NCBI GenBank assembly: GCA_027046105.1
Contig: JALTZQ010000236.1
Location: 1 to 8,880 of the forward strand
Direction: 5' to 3'
From: Pyrodictiaceae archaeon
GTDB lineage: Archaea > Thermoproteota > Thermoprotei_A > Sulfolobales > Pyrodictiaceae
DNA: 8,880 nucleotides
Part shown: piece after piece, positions 1-6,257 of the stretch
Numbering within the stretch: position 1 is the first letter of the stretch
How the letters are laid out: every line of letters starts with the position of its first letter
Notes under the pieces: generated by a model
The model's database searches: none
Told to the model about the DNA's origin: nothing
The model's input: the letters and a program-made list of their open reading frames with translations, nothing else
Made by a program: the position numbers and the translations under genes

Positions 1-373
1 CTTCTTCCAGCCTGGCACCATTGCAGACCTTAATGGAGATCTAGTAGTAGTAGAATCGATAAGTAATGGTAGGGTACAGTTTAGACGGCTTGGAAGTAGA
101 AAGAGACGAAGCCTTAAGATAGAACATGCTTGGGAGCAGCTGAGTCACCCAAGTGGTGCAGAAGCTCTTTACGGTCTCATCTCAGCCATAGAGCCTGGAT
201 GGATACATGTACAAGTACTTGAACCTAACTATGATTACCTTGAGCTCCCCTTAAACCAGACAAGAGTTGAAGTGAACCTAGTACCAGGTATAGAGGTTGT
301 AGTACTAAAATATAATAACAAGTACTACCTTATCCCAAGAGCTATGTGGGAACATTCTAGCCAGATGCTATAA
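1..373 (+). CDS. C-terminal part of an unrecognised protein (5' end outside window)
   Basis: An open frame read from base 2 runs 123 codons to a TAA at 371-373. There is no upstream stop, and the only in-frame ATGs are in the last few codons, so the start lies before the window. The visible protein is soluble-looking and beta-rich, with a basic patch (RRLGSRKRRSLK) near residues 28-39 and a C-terminal stretch with alternating hydrophobics (VEVNLVPGIEVVVLKY). No transmembrane segment or catalytic motif is seen and I do not recognise the family. Codon use (ATA, CTA, AGA/AGG) matches the neighbours, which supports real coding. Its last 17 bases overlap the 3' end of the opposing RAM-domain gene. 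Confidence 0.7.
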   Translation, partial: FFQPGTIADLNGDLVVVESISNGRVQFRRLGSRKRRSLKIEHAWEQLSHPSGAEALYGLISAIEPGWIHVQVLEPNYDYLELPLNQTRVEVNLVPGIEVVVLKYNNKYYLIPRAMWEHSSQML

Positions 374-608
374 GAGTCACAGTTCTTAGCACGCCTTGTA
401 GGCCACGTATGGCCGTAACAGCCTTATCTATCTTCTTTAGACTGTCAGCTACAATCTTCACTGCTACATCATATTCGCCATAAACGACATACGCCTCTAT
501 CTCTACACCAATATCCTTGCCTAATGCTAGTATTCGGTCACGCACATTATATTCCTCCCCTATTTGTGAAACAACAAGTACAAAAGCAACAACCTTCTCC
601 TCAGACAA
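357..608 (-). CDS. Stand-alone Lrp/AsnC effector-binding (RAM/SAM) domain protein
   Basis: The 83-residue protein is essentially one AsnC-type ligand-binding domain: an N-terminal beta strand (KVVAFVLVVSQ), a helix, a second strand around EIEAYVVYG, the family-typical Gly-Glu-Tyr-Asp (residues 44-47) followed by a hydrophobic strand (VAVKIVAD), then a helix and the strand GVLRTVTLIA. The helix-turn-helix of full-length Lrp/AsnC regulators is absent, and the length fits the stand-alone family. Such proteins in archaea and bacteria form dimers and higher rings, bind amino acids at subunit interfaces, and may modulate full-length Lrp partners; that role is inferred here. The start is TTG at 608. 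A GGTG-containing G-rich site about 7 bases upstream supports it, and no upstream ATG or GTG is plausible. Confidence 0.88.
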   Translation of the reverse strand: MSEEKVVAFVLVVSQIGEEYNVRDRILALGKDIGVEIEAYVVYGEYDVAVKIVADSLKKIDKAVTAIRGLQGVLRTVTLIASG

Positions 609-644
609 GGACAGACACCACCCCGCAACTAGCTCGACACAAGA

Positions 645-657
645 CTATATCAAACTT
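645..657 (-). promoter_or_regulatory. Candidate TATA promoter for the RAM-domain gene
   Basis: On the minus strand an AT-rich TTTGATATAG element lies about 40 bases upstream of the TTG start. That would place transcription initiation roughly 15-20 bases before the start, leaving room for the GGGGTGGTG ribosome-binding site in the leader. It sits just downstream of the T-run ending the 688-2151 gene, which fits an independent transcription unit. Position and composition only; no experimental support. Confidence 0.35.
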
Positions 658-665
658 ATCACTAG

Positions 666-671
666 AAAAAA
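666..671 (-). terminator. T6 terminator after the 688-2151 gene
   Basis: The minus strand carries six consecutive T residues beginning about 17 bases beyond the TAG stop at 688-690, after a short G+C-rich stretch (GCAGCCCGC). No clear hairpin precedes it. Archaeal RNA polymerase terminates at T-runs without needing one, so this is a reasonable terminator separating the gene from the next minus-strand gene. Confidence 0.5.
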
Positions 672-687
672 TTGCGGGCTGCTACAT

Positions 688-2151
688 CTAGTTTGGTGTA
701 TACAGCATTGAGAGATAGGCAACGACTTTATCCTTCATTGGTATAGCCATATAGAAACACTTATTGTTGAATACAGCTACGTTTGTTCCAAGATTAATAT
801 CGATATAGGCTAGTCCATAGAGATCTTCCTTAGCCATGAACAACACTAGCGGCACTAACGATAATTCCTTGGCACCAGCATACTTGACTAGGATACTACC
901 CACTGGCAACAAAAGACCATTCGGCTCGAACCTCACTCTTTTCGCACAGTCTGCTAACGTCACTCTCACACTAGTCCCGCGTTCACTATAATAGGTCTTG
1001 TTGAGGCCTATGGAGGTGTTTACCCAGACAAGTTCAGCAAGGCCACGTCCATCAACAGTATTATCTACTTGCACCACTGGTTCAAGACGCATTAAGCTAT
1101 CCATGTATGGTAAAGCTTGAACAATATAGACCCTACTTAGTAGTTCGGTTCCAGAAAAGACCGCATCTTCGTAAATTGTCTTTTCTAGGGCTAGGCCTGC
1201 AACCCATATCCTTCCAGTGAATCCAGTTAAAACGAAAAACTCCTCACCAATACTTGTTACTGTGAACTCCCCTCCCCCATACTTGCAATACGAATCTTTA
1301 CCAGTAGTTGCTTTGTAGAATACACAGTGAAGATCAAGAAAGATGCGGACCCATGGATATTTCATTTCGTAGCCTTCTTGTAGAAAACTTACCTCAGTAT
1401 ATCCATCACGGACTTTCACTATAGTCGTACCTAGCCTAAGCTCGTCCGTTGCCAAGTAGATGTCATGCACAAACTTATCTATGAGGCTGCCTATTTCCCT
1501 CCTAATATAGCTATCAATTACTGGTATGGGTTCTTTACTAGTAACCAACCCCCATTCATAGGTCCAACGAAGACAGTATATGCTTTCATTAAGCGATACA
1601 CATGTTGGCCAAGGCTTAGCAACTAGTTTAGCACTACGTTCATACATAAGAGGCTCATTATTATTAACTCCTATAGTTACATAGATGCTTGTTCCCTCTA
1701 ATAGTTTGTCTACACGTAGAGGAACCGGAACTACACCAGAATACAATTCTACCATGTCATCTCTCTCTAGCGCTGCCACATAGAACAGCAAAATAGCAAC
1801 ACGACTATCCAGGGGGAGGCCTTGCTGACGAAGCACTGTGTATAAGTGCTCAACGTAGCCTTGTAAATCTAGTGATGCCATACCATATCCGCTAAGACGG
1901 CCTATAACCATTGGCGCTTCTGGAGCTACGCCTATAGCGAGAACCGTAAACGCAGCTAGGTCTTCACCTACAAAGATACGTAGGTTCAACTTGCTAGCTC
2001 CATCCACTATATAGGTTACGACTGTACTACTGCTGAGTTGCTCCACACTGGTGACAATGCTCGTATAGAGCATATGTACAAGGGTGGGTACTGCAATTAC
2101 TACTAGTAGTATGGGAGCTAGGATCGATACTAGCCTCAAACGAGATCCCAA
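688..2151 (-). CDS. Membrane-anchored hypothetical protein with a large extracytoplasmic domain
   Basis: This 487-residue protein is not recognised. Residues 1-6 are basic (MGSRLR) and residues 7-32 form one strongly hydrophobic helix ending near a Tyr-Thr-Ser stretch, typical of a signal anchor or uncleaved signal peptide. The remaining ~450 residues lack further membrane helices and look beta-rich, so the bulk probably lies outside the cell. It has six cysteines, all in the presumed external part and roughly paired in sequence (184/193, 276/289, 402/465), consistent with disulphides. There are three N-glycosylation sequons (N188, N378, N384). The start is TTG at 2151. A TATA box about 30 bases upstream and no clear Shine-Dalgarno site suggest a leaderless or nearly leaderless mRNA. 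No enzymatic motif was seen. Confidence 0.82.
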   Translation of the reverse strand: MGSRLRLVSILAPILLVVIAVPTLVHMLYTSIVTSVEQLSSSTVVTYIVDGASKLNLRIFVGEDLAAFTVLAIGVAPEAPMVIGRLSGYGMASLDLQGYVEHLYTVLRQQGLPLDSRVAILLFYVAALERDDMVELYSGVVPVPLRVDKLLEGTSIYVTIGVNNNEPLMYERSAKLVAKPWPTCVSLNESIYCLRWTYEWGLVTSKEPIPVIDSYIRREIGSLIDKFVHDIYLATDELRLGTTIVKVRDGYTEVSFLQEGYEMKYPWVRIFLDLHCVFYKATTGKDSYCKYGGGEFTVTSIGEEFFVLTGFTGRIWVAGLALEKTIYEDAVFSGTELLSRVYIVQALPYMDSLMRLEPVVQVDNTVDGRGLAELVWVNTSIGLNKTYYSERGTSVRVTLADCAKRVRFEPNGLLLPVGSILVKYAGAKELSLVPLVLFMAKEDLYGLAYIDINLGTNVAVFNNKCFYMAIPMKDKVVAYLSMLYTPN

Positions 2152-2177
2152 GTAAACTCGTTCGTGTATCGGTTTGC

Positions 2178-2184
2178 TATAAAC
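2178..2184 (-). promoter_or_regulatory. TATA box for the 688-2151 gene (leaderless arrangement)
   Basis: The minus strand reads GTTTATAGC, centred about 30 bases before the TTG start at 2151. Crenarchaeal initiation about 26 bases downstream of the box would put the transcript start within a few bases of the start codon. The absence of a Shine-Dalgarno motif in this gap agrees with leaderless translation. A second TATA-like element (CTATTTATAG, 2211-2220) lies further upstream and could be an alternative promoter. Confidence 0.45.
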
Positions 2185-2240
2185 TGTATTTATGCAATAA
2201 CCTATTGCGTCTATAAATAGTGATGAAATAGTGAAAGAAG

Positions 2241-2310
2241 GTGCTCAGATACGCGGGGCAGCATTCTTCATAACATGTGTTTTCTGACCGTGGTCCTCTC
2301 ATCACTGCAC
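2241..2310 (-). ncRNA. Box C/D sRNA candidate (2'-O-methylation guide) overlapping the ligase stop codon
   Basis: Read on the minus strand, the elements in order are as follows. A 5' stem strand GTGC is at 2310-2307, followed by A at 2306. Box C, GTGATGA, is at 2305-2299. A 12-base guide follows at 2298-2287, then a D'-like box CAGA at 2286-2283. An 11-base spacer precedes a C'-like box ATGAAGA at 2271-2265. A 16-base guide (2264-2249) leads to a perfect box D, CTGA, at 2248-2245, and the 3' stem strand GCAC is at 2244-2241. GTGC and GCAC pair perfectly. Counting A-G-U as the three-base bulge before the tandem sheared G-A pairs gives the canonical kink-turn bound by L7Ae. By the D+5 rule the guides would direct methylation of a G (opposite C2253) and a U (opposite A2291); I could not assign the targets. 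D' and C' each differ from consensus by one base, and the 16-base guide is slightly long. The ligase TGA stop (2304-2302) lies inside box C. Confidence 0.7.
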
Positions 2311-4131
2311 AGTCTTCGTTTCCTCCTTTATCTTTCGTAGCTGTCTCTTATACATCTCGTATAGCTCTTTGGTTGTTGTAGCATCTTCTGGACTTTTATC
2401 TGGTCTCCATCTTATAAATCTTGGGAATCTTATTGATATACCAGCACCTGGCTTAGCCCAACCATAGCAACATGTATGTATTGGGCTTAATGTAAGTTCG
2501 GCACCAATTATCTCTGCCACTAGTGCTGGTTCAACCCATACATCAGGCTTCATTGTGCTATCTACTCTTGGTGGCTTCTTGTCACGTATATAGGGTTTTA
2601 GGAGTTCATCCATTCTTTCAAGGTCTTCGTCGGTAAATCCGCTACCAACCTTACATACGCTCTTGAATGTATCGGTGTCTGGGTCGTAGGCTGCCATTAA
2701 GAGCGTTCCTATTTTGCCGCCACGCCTACCCTTACCGTAAAACCCACCTATGACAACAAGGTCTACTGTGTCAGCCATTTCGCTCTTGTAGTCCCTCTTG
2801 TATTTTATCCATAACCATCCTCTTGCACCCGCTTGATAAATACTTCTATCGTGTATAGCTTTAGCCATTATACCCTCTGCGCCATCCTCTATGGCTTTAA
2901 GGAAGAACTTCTCAAGATCCTCTGCTCTATCTGTTACCATGCCCTCAGCTAGTCTCCATTTATCATTTTGCGCAATGGCTTCTTCTAGGTGGCGGCGCCG
3001 TACTAGTAGGGGTTCAACAGTAAGGTCCTTACCATCACGATATAGTATGTCAAATAGGAAAACAGCAACTGGGATCTCCTTCATAACTGTATGGATATCG
3101 TGTTTTCTTCTACGATGCATTAGTACTTGGAATGGTCTTAGCTCACCTGTGTCTGGGTCTATTGCAACAATTTCTCCTTCAACGATAGCCTCGTCTGCTT
3201 TTATGTGGTTCTTAGCTAATTCTACCACATCCGGATAGGCGTGTGTAATGTTTTCGAGTCTCCGGGAATAAATGATTATTTTATCGCCTTTCTTGTGTAT
3301 TTGGGCTCTCTCACCATCATACTTATACTCGGCTAGTGCACGACCACCTAGTTTACGTAGGATCTCCTCTGGATCACTTAGCCTCTCAGCAAGCATAGGT
3401 CTTATTGGAATCCCTACCTCCGGTTTTACTTTCTTAAGAGAGTCAACACCCTGCGTCGCCAAAATCTTCGCTATCATTCCAAGATCGGCCCTTAGGTTAT
3501 ATGCTCTTTCAACAATTTGTTTCATTGCAGCACTACCTGCATAAACTACGGCAAGTGCTTCCATGATTGTTGCATCACCTACACCTAGGCGAAGCCTACC
3601 TTCAATAAAACGTGCTATATACTTGGCCTCACGTGGATCAGCATCACTAAGTAGGCTGGCTAATAGCTTAAGCTTTGCATCCCTACTACCCTCACCAGTA
3701 GCCATAGCTATTCGTGCTAATGTTTCATAGACTTTCTCAACAGTTAGCTTTTCACCTGTCTTTTGCTGCTGGCCCGGGATAAACGCTAGCAAACCCACTG
3801 GCTTACCACGCTTTGACTCTAGCTCTCTCTTTAGCCTCTCTACAACAGTACCTATGTCGCCATACCTCTTTGCCAGACTTTCGATTCTGGATTCCGACAC
3901 TTGTAGTGCTATTGACGCTGCTTTTATCAATAACTTTTCTCCTACACCAAGCTCTGGCAGCCCTTTCCAATCTGGCCATAGCTTTCCCTGAAGAAAATAC
4001 ACTACCCTGTCTATAGTCTCTGGTGGTGTCTTCTTAAACAAGTCTACAAGGTAAAGCAACATTTGGGTGCGTGATGTTGTTCTCTCCAGACGTTCAAAGG
4101 TTTCCACCAGAATGGAGAAAGGCATTGGCAA
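2302..4131 (-). CDS. lig: ATP-dependent DNA ligase (archaeal type)
   Basis: This enzyme seals nicks in double-stranded DNA during Okazaki fragment joining and repair, through ligase-adenylate and DNA-adenylate intermediates. The 609-residue length is normal for archaeal LigI-like enzymes. An N-terminal helical DNA-binding domain (about 1-235) is followed by the adenylation domain. Motif I is KYDGER at 270-275, with K270 as the AMP-accepting lysine. VEGEIVAID (about 317-325), DGAEGIMAK (416-424) and WIKYKRDY (441-448) are the other nucleotidyltransferase motifs. The C-terminal OB-fold includes the RFPRFIRWRPDK stretch (568-579). All key residues are intact. The start is TTG at 4131: AGGGTG at 4145-4140 lies 8 bases upstream, whereas ATG at codon 3 would be 14 bases away. 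Relatives in Desulfurococcales can use other nucleotide cofactors besides ATP; that cannot be read here. The stop codon lies in box C of the downstream sRNA. Confidence 0.98.
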   Translation of the reverse strand: MPMPFSILVETFERLERTTSRTQMLLYLVDLFKKTPPETIDRVVYFLQGKLWPDWKGLPELGVGEKLLIKAASIALQVSESRIESLAKRYGDIGTVVERLKRELESKRGKPVGLLAFIPGQQQKTGEKLTVEKVYETLARIAMATGEGSRDAKLKLLASLLSDADPREAKYIARFIEGRLRLGVGDATIMEALAVVYAGSAAMKQIVERAYNLRADLGMIAKILATQGVDSLKKVKPEVGIPIRPMLAERLSDPEEILRKLGGRALAEYKYDGERAQIHKKGDKIIIYSRRLENITHAYPDVVELAKNHIKADEAIVEGEIVAIDPDTGELRPFQVLMHRRRKHDIHTVMKEIPVAVFLFDILYRDGKDLTVEPLLVRRRHLEEAIAQNDKWRLAEGMVTDRAEDLEKFFLKAIEDGAEGIMAKAIHDRSIYQAGARGWLWIKYKRDYKSEMADTVDLVVIGGFYGKGRRGGKIGTLLMAAYDPDTDTFKSVCKVGSGFTDEDLERMDELLKPYIRDKKPPRVDSTMKPDVWVEPALVAEIIGAELTLSPIHTCCYGWAKPGAGISIRFPRFIRWRPDKSPEDATTTKELYEMYKRQLRKIKEETKTVQ

Positions 4132-4139
4132 AATATCTA

Positions 4140-4174
4140 CACCCTACTACGTAACACCCATACTTGGTAAATAG
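4140..4174 (-). promoter_or_regulatory. Candidate TATA box and ribosome-binding site of the ligase gene
   Basis: On the minus strand CTATTTACC (4174-4166) could serve as a TATA box, with initiation near 4144. AGGGTG (4145-4140) is an anti-16S match 8 bases before the TTG start, and it decides the start choice. An alternative TATA-like element, CTTAATTAG, lies further upstream near 4189-4197 and would give a longer leader. Confidence 0.35.
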
Positions 4175-4243
4175 GGAGAAGAGCAAGCTAATTAAGCCAC
4201 TGGGACCATGAGGACCTGTGGTCGATAGAAAATTGTTAATTAC

Positions 4244-4252
4244 CTTTTATGG
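4244..4252 (+). promoter_or_regulatory. TATA-like element upstream of the G+C-rich island
   Basis: CTTTTATGG in an A+T-rich stretch would direct plus-strand initiation near 4272, just before the G+C-rich island. It could drive either a short RNA ending at the T5 run (4386-4390) or a long leader for the downstream cluster. Another TATA-like stretch (CATATTAG, 4410-4417) could give a shorter leader. Confidence 0.3.
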
Positions 4253-4300
4253 TTACTGTATACCCCCTTGCCAAAACATGTTGTAAGGCATTACACCTGC

Positions 4301-4361
4301 GATAGGGCTACTCGGGCCCAGTGGGTCACTGCGGGTTAGCCCCTCCCCAAATAGGTGGGCT
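4301..4361 (+). other. G+C-rich island with mutually exclusive hairpins (candidate structured RNA)
   Basis: GGGCTA at 4305-4310 pairs perfectly with TAGCCC at 4337-4342. Inside that, CAGTG (4319-4323) pairs with CACTG (4327-4331) around a three-base loop. The same AGCCC arm (4338-4342) can instead pair with GGGCT at 4357-4361, giving a competing hairpin. G+C is 65% across 4301-4360 against about 30% in the 40 bases on either side; such islands in hyperthermophile genomes often mark structural RNAs. A T5 run follows at 4386-4390. The strand and function are not certain. Confidence 0.4.
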
Positions 4362-4415
4362 TCGATTACGTGATTAGCAATACCCTTTTTCGTCAATTGT
4401 TCTTCTACACATATT

Positions 4416-4461
4416 AGCCCCCTGTCAATGCTAGGACGAGCGGAGCCCTACACGGGGGGCT
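4416..4461 (+). repeat. 10-bp inverted repeat / leader hairpin just before the 4472 start
   Basis: AGCCCCCTGT (4416-4425) pairs with ACGGGGGGCT (4452-4461) over ten positions including one G-U pair, with a 26-base loop. The right arm contains the only G-run upstream of the TTG at 4472 and would sequester it when folded. The left arm repeats the TTAGCCCC found at 4336-4343, so this hairpin could compete with the upstream island. A role in translational control is inferred from position. Confidence 0.5.
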
Positions 4462-4471
4462 TTGCGTTCCC

Positions 4472-4792
4472 TTGGTGTACATCGAATTAATAAGTAAGGA
4501 AGACGACGGAGCCGCATGGTTTAACGAGGGTAGGATCTTTGTTAACCTCCGCTGGGTCAATATAGAAGACGAAATAGTATGGTACATTGATGAAAGCTTT
4601 ATGCACGAATACATCGAGCATGTGTTGGGGCTAGGTCACCGCTCGGCTGTCTTTATTGAGAGGCTACTGAGGAAGCTTTTGTACCGTGACTGGTTTGGTA
4701 GAGAGCCGGAGGAGATACTCTACAGTGATGAGCCTAACAGTAGTCGAGGACGGCCTAATATATACTGGGTTCAATCCACCCCGCAAAGTTAA
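4472..4792 (+). CDS. Small protein with a metzincin-like HExxxHxxGxxH string
   Basis: This 106-residue protein has no recognised family. Its core is HEYIEHVLGLGH at residues 45-56. It resembles the zinc-binding consensus of metzincin metallopeptidases (HExxHxxGxxH) but has one extra residue between the glutamate and the second histidine. Alternatively H45, E49 and H56 could form a zincin-like metal site. The region before it is rich in acidic and aromatic residues and the region after it forms a basic amphipathic helix (about 57-72). No membrane segment is seen. Catalysis is unproven, and the length is small for a peptidase. The TTG start at 4472 is the only in-frame start after the TAG at 4415-4417. 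The last 65 bases overlap the amidohydrolase gene, so the C-terminal tail (from about residue 86) may be little constrained. Confidence 0.7.
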   Translation: MVYIELISKEDDGAAWFNEGRIFVNLRWVNIEDEIVWYIDESFMHEYIEHVLGLGHRSAVFIERLLRKLLYRDWFGREPEEILYSDEPNSSRGRPNIYWVQSTPQS

Positions 4793-6257
4793 TGGTCTTG
4801 TTTCTCTTTCTGGCCGCGTAGTATATGCTGGCGGACGTGATGAGGCATGGAGCATAGCCAATAAGCTATCTAGGGCTCTGGGTGTCGAGCCTACAGTAAT
4901 AGAGCTTGGTGGCGCTATTGCTATTCCAGGGTTTGTTGATGCACATCTACATTTTGGCTCGCTAGGGCTTACAAAGTATACACTTAGCCTGCATGAGGCA
5001 TCAAATATCAATGAACTGCTGAGTCTCTTAAAGGAATTCGCTTTAGGAACACCTTCTTACTGGATTATTGGCCGTGGCTGGGATCAAGAAAGACTTGGTA
5101 GATGGCCTACACGCTGGGATATTGATAAGGTTGTCTCGGATCGGCCTGTTATACTTATACGCGTTTGTGGCCATGCAGCCGTGCTTAATAGTAGGGGATT
5201 AGAGGTTTTAGGCATAGTAGAGTGTGGAGATATGGTTGAATGTAGAGGAGGCAAGCCGACAGGTATTGTCTACGAGGATGTTGTGGCAACTGCTTTACGC
5301 GAGGCTAAGAAGAGCATTGGCTCGAAAGACCCGCTACTTGCTGCTCAAGACATCTTGTTGTCTCAGGGGGTTACACTTGTAGGAGACATGGGTGTTGATG
5401 CCTTTTGGTTATCCGGCATACTATCTCTCCGTGTTGACAATGCACTCAAGCTACGTGTACGGGTCTACCTAGCCCGGGAATTGTTTGAAGAATTTGCGAA
5501 AATTGGTGTCATTGGCACTATTGGAGATGAGTACGTGGGTATAGTTGGTGTTAAATTATTTGCCGATGGTTCTCTAGGTGCAAGGACAGCTAGGCTATCA
5601 GCACCTTATAATGATGATCCGGATAATAGGGGTAAACTACTCATGGACTGGAAAAGCATTGCAAACACTGCACTTAGGGCTTCTAAGCATGGGCTAGATG
5701 TAGCAGTACATGCTATTGGAGATGAAGCTCTTGACCATGCAATACGAGGCCTCATCTCTGCTAGAACCAGTGGTAGAATAGAGCATGCATCAGTCGTCCG
5801 TGATGATCAACTAGAAGCTCTTGCTCGCTATGGTCTACGTATAGCTGTACAACCAGGCTTTATAGCCAGCGATTGGTGGATTCCTCAACGGCTAGGCGAT
5901 AGGGCTAAACTCGTTTATCGTTTTCGCAGCATGCTTCTCCATGGTATAACCATAGGATTCTCAAGTGATGCACCCGTCGAGCCCGCTCGACCGTTACTTG
6001 CAGTCTACTACGCTGTCACAAGGCCTGGACTCGTGAAGTATAACCGTGAGGAACGATTGGATGTCGCCACAGCCTTAGAGCTCCATACACGAGGTGCCGC
6101 ATTAGTGTTACGTGAGGAAAATGCAGGATGCCTTTACCAGGGTTGTTACGCGGATATTGCTGTACTCGATGCGGATCCTCTCAATGTGCGCATCGACGAC
6201 ATTCCTAGTATTAGGGTTGAGGCGACTATTATTGGTGGCCGAAGGGTATATCCGTAA
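4728..6257 (+). CDS. Amidohydrolase superfamily protein, YtcJ-like (Amidohydro_3)
   Basis: This is a metal-dependent hydrolase of the TIM-barrel amidohydrolase superfamily, 509 residues from the ATG at 4728. The N-terminus (MSLTVVEDGLIYTGF) and C-terminus (ADIAVLDADPL, then EATIIGGRRVY) form the flanking beta-sandwich. The barrel carries metal-ligand candidates H73 and H75 (VDAHLHF), K276 (VKLFADGSLGART), H328 (VHAIGDEALDHAI), H353 (RIEHAS) and D414 (GFSSDAPVEP). The GRGWDQ and RVCGHAAVLNSRGL stretches are hallmarks of the YtcJ subgroup, which includes N-substituted formamide and amide deformylases. The actual substrate cannot be predicted. A GTG 14 codons upstream (4686) is possible, but homologous N-termini begin like MSLTVVEDG, and GGAGGAG at 4708-4714 precedes the ATG. 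It overlaps both neighbours, indicating an operon. Confidence 0.92.
   Translation: MSLTVVEDGLIYTGFNPPRKVNGLVSLSGRVVYAGGRDEAWSIANKLSRALGVEPTVIELGGAIAIPGFVDAHLHFGSLGLTKYTLSLHEASNINELLSLLKEFALGTPSYWIIGRGWDQERLGRWPTRWDIDKVVSDRPVILIRVCGHAAVLNSRGLEVLGIVECGDMVECRGGKPTGIVYEDVVATALREAKKSIGSKDPLLAAQDILLSQGVTLVGDMGVDAFWLSGILSLRVDNALKLRVRVYLARELFEEFAKIGVIGTIGDEYVGIVGVKLFADGSLGARTARLSAPYNDDPDNRGKLLMDWKSIANTALRASKHGLDVAVHAIGDEALDHAIRGLISARTSGRIEHASVVRDDQLEALARYGLRIAVQPGFIASDWWIPQRLGDRAKLVYRFRSMLLHGITIGFSSDAPVEPARPLLAVYYAVTRPGLVKYNREERLDVATALELHTRGAALVLREENAGCLYQGCYADIAVLDADPLNVRIDDIPSIRVEATIIGGRRVYP

Larger units (their letters stand above)
4132..4471. other. 340-base divergent intergenic region with a G+C-rich structured core
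   Basis: No protein gene is visible here. The ligase promoter faces left at the low end and the three-gene cluster starts at the high end. In between are an A+T-rich stretch (4221-4260, 11 G+C of 40), a G+C-rich island (4301-4360, 39 of 60), a second A+T-rich stretch with a T5 run at 4386-4390 (4361-4400, 14 of 40), and a G+C-rich hairpin at 4416-4461. The contrast in composition and the complementary arms suggest structured RNA. No tRNA, 5S, SRP or RNase P signature was recognised. Confidence 0.6.

Noticed and set aside
2220..2287. Plus-strand GTGATGA (2220-2226) and CTGA (2284-2287) as a second box C/D RNA antisense to the called one
   Set aside because: There is no complementary terminal stem, no convincing D' or C' box, and the span is long; the minus-strand reading has an exact kink-turn and stem.
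4291..4380. tRNA, 5S rRNA, RNase P or SRP RNA in the G+C-rich island
   Set aside because: There is no cloverleaf, no T-loop consensus with a matching acceptor stem, and none of the conserved sequence blocks of those RNAs that I can recognise.
4664..5011. Minus-strand 115-codon frame opposite the amidohydrolase start
   Set aside because: It is a shadow of a strongly supported gene, with implausible composition and no ribosome-binding site.
5608..5804. Further RTGATGA matches on the plus strand as box C motifs
   Set aside because: They are Asp-rich codons (NDD, RDD) inside the amidohydrolase gene and lack a paired stem and CTGA at suitable spacing.
6112..6231. Upstream start (ATG 6112) for the CitG-like protein
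   Set aside because: The added 40 residues (VVTRILLYSMRILSMC region) are out of frame within the well-conserved amidohydrolase C-terminus and are not part of the CitG fold.
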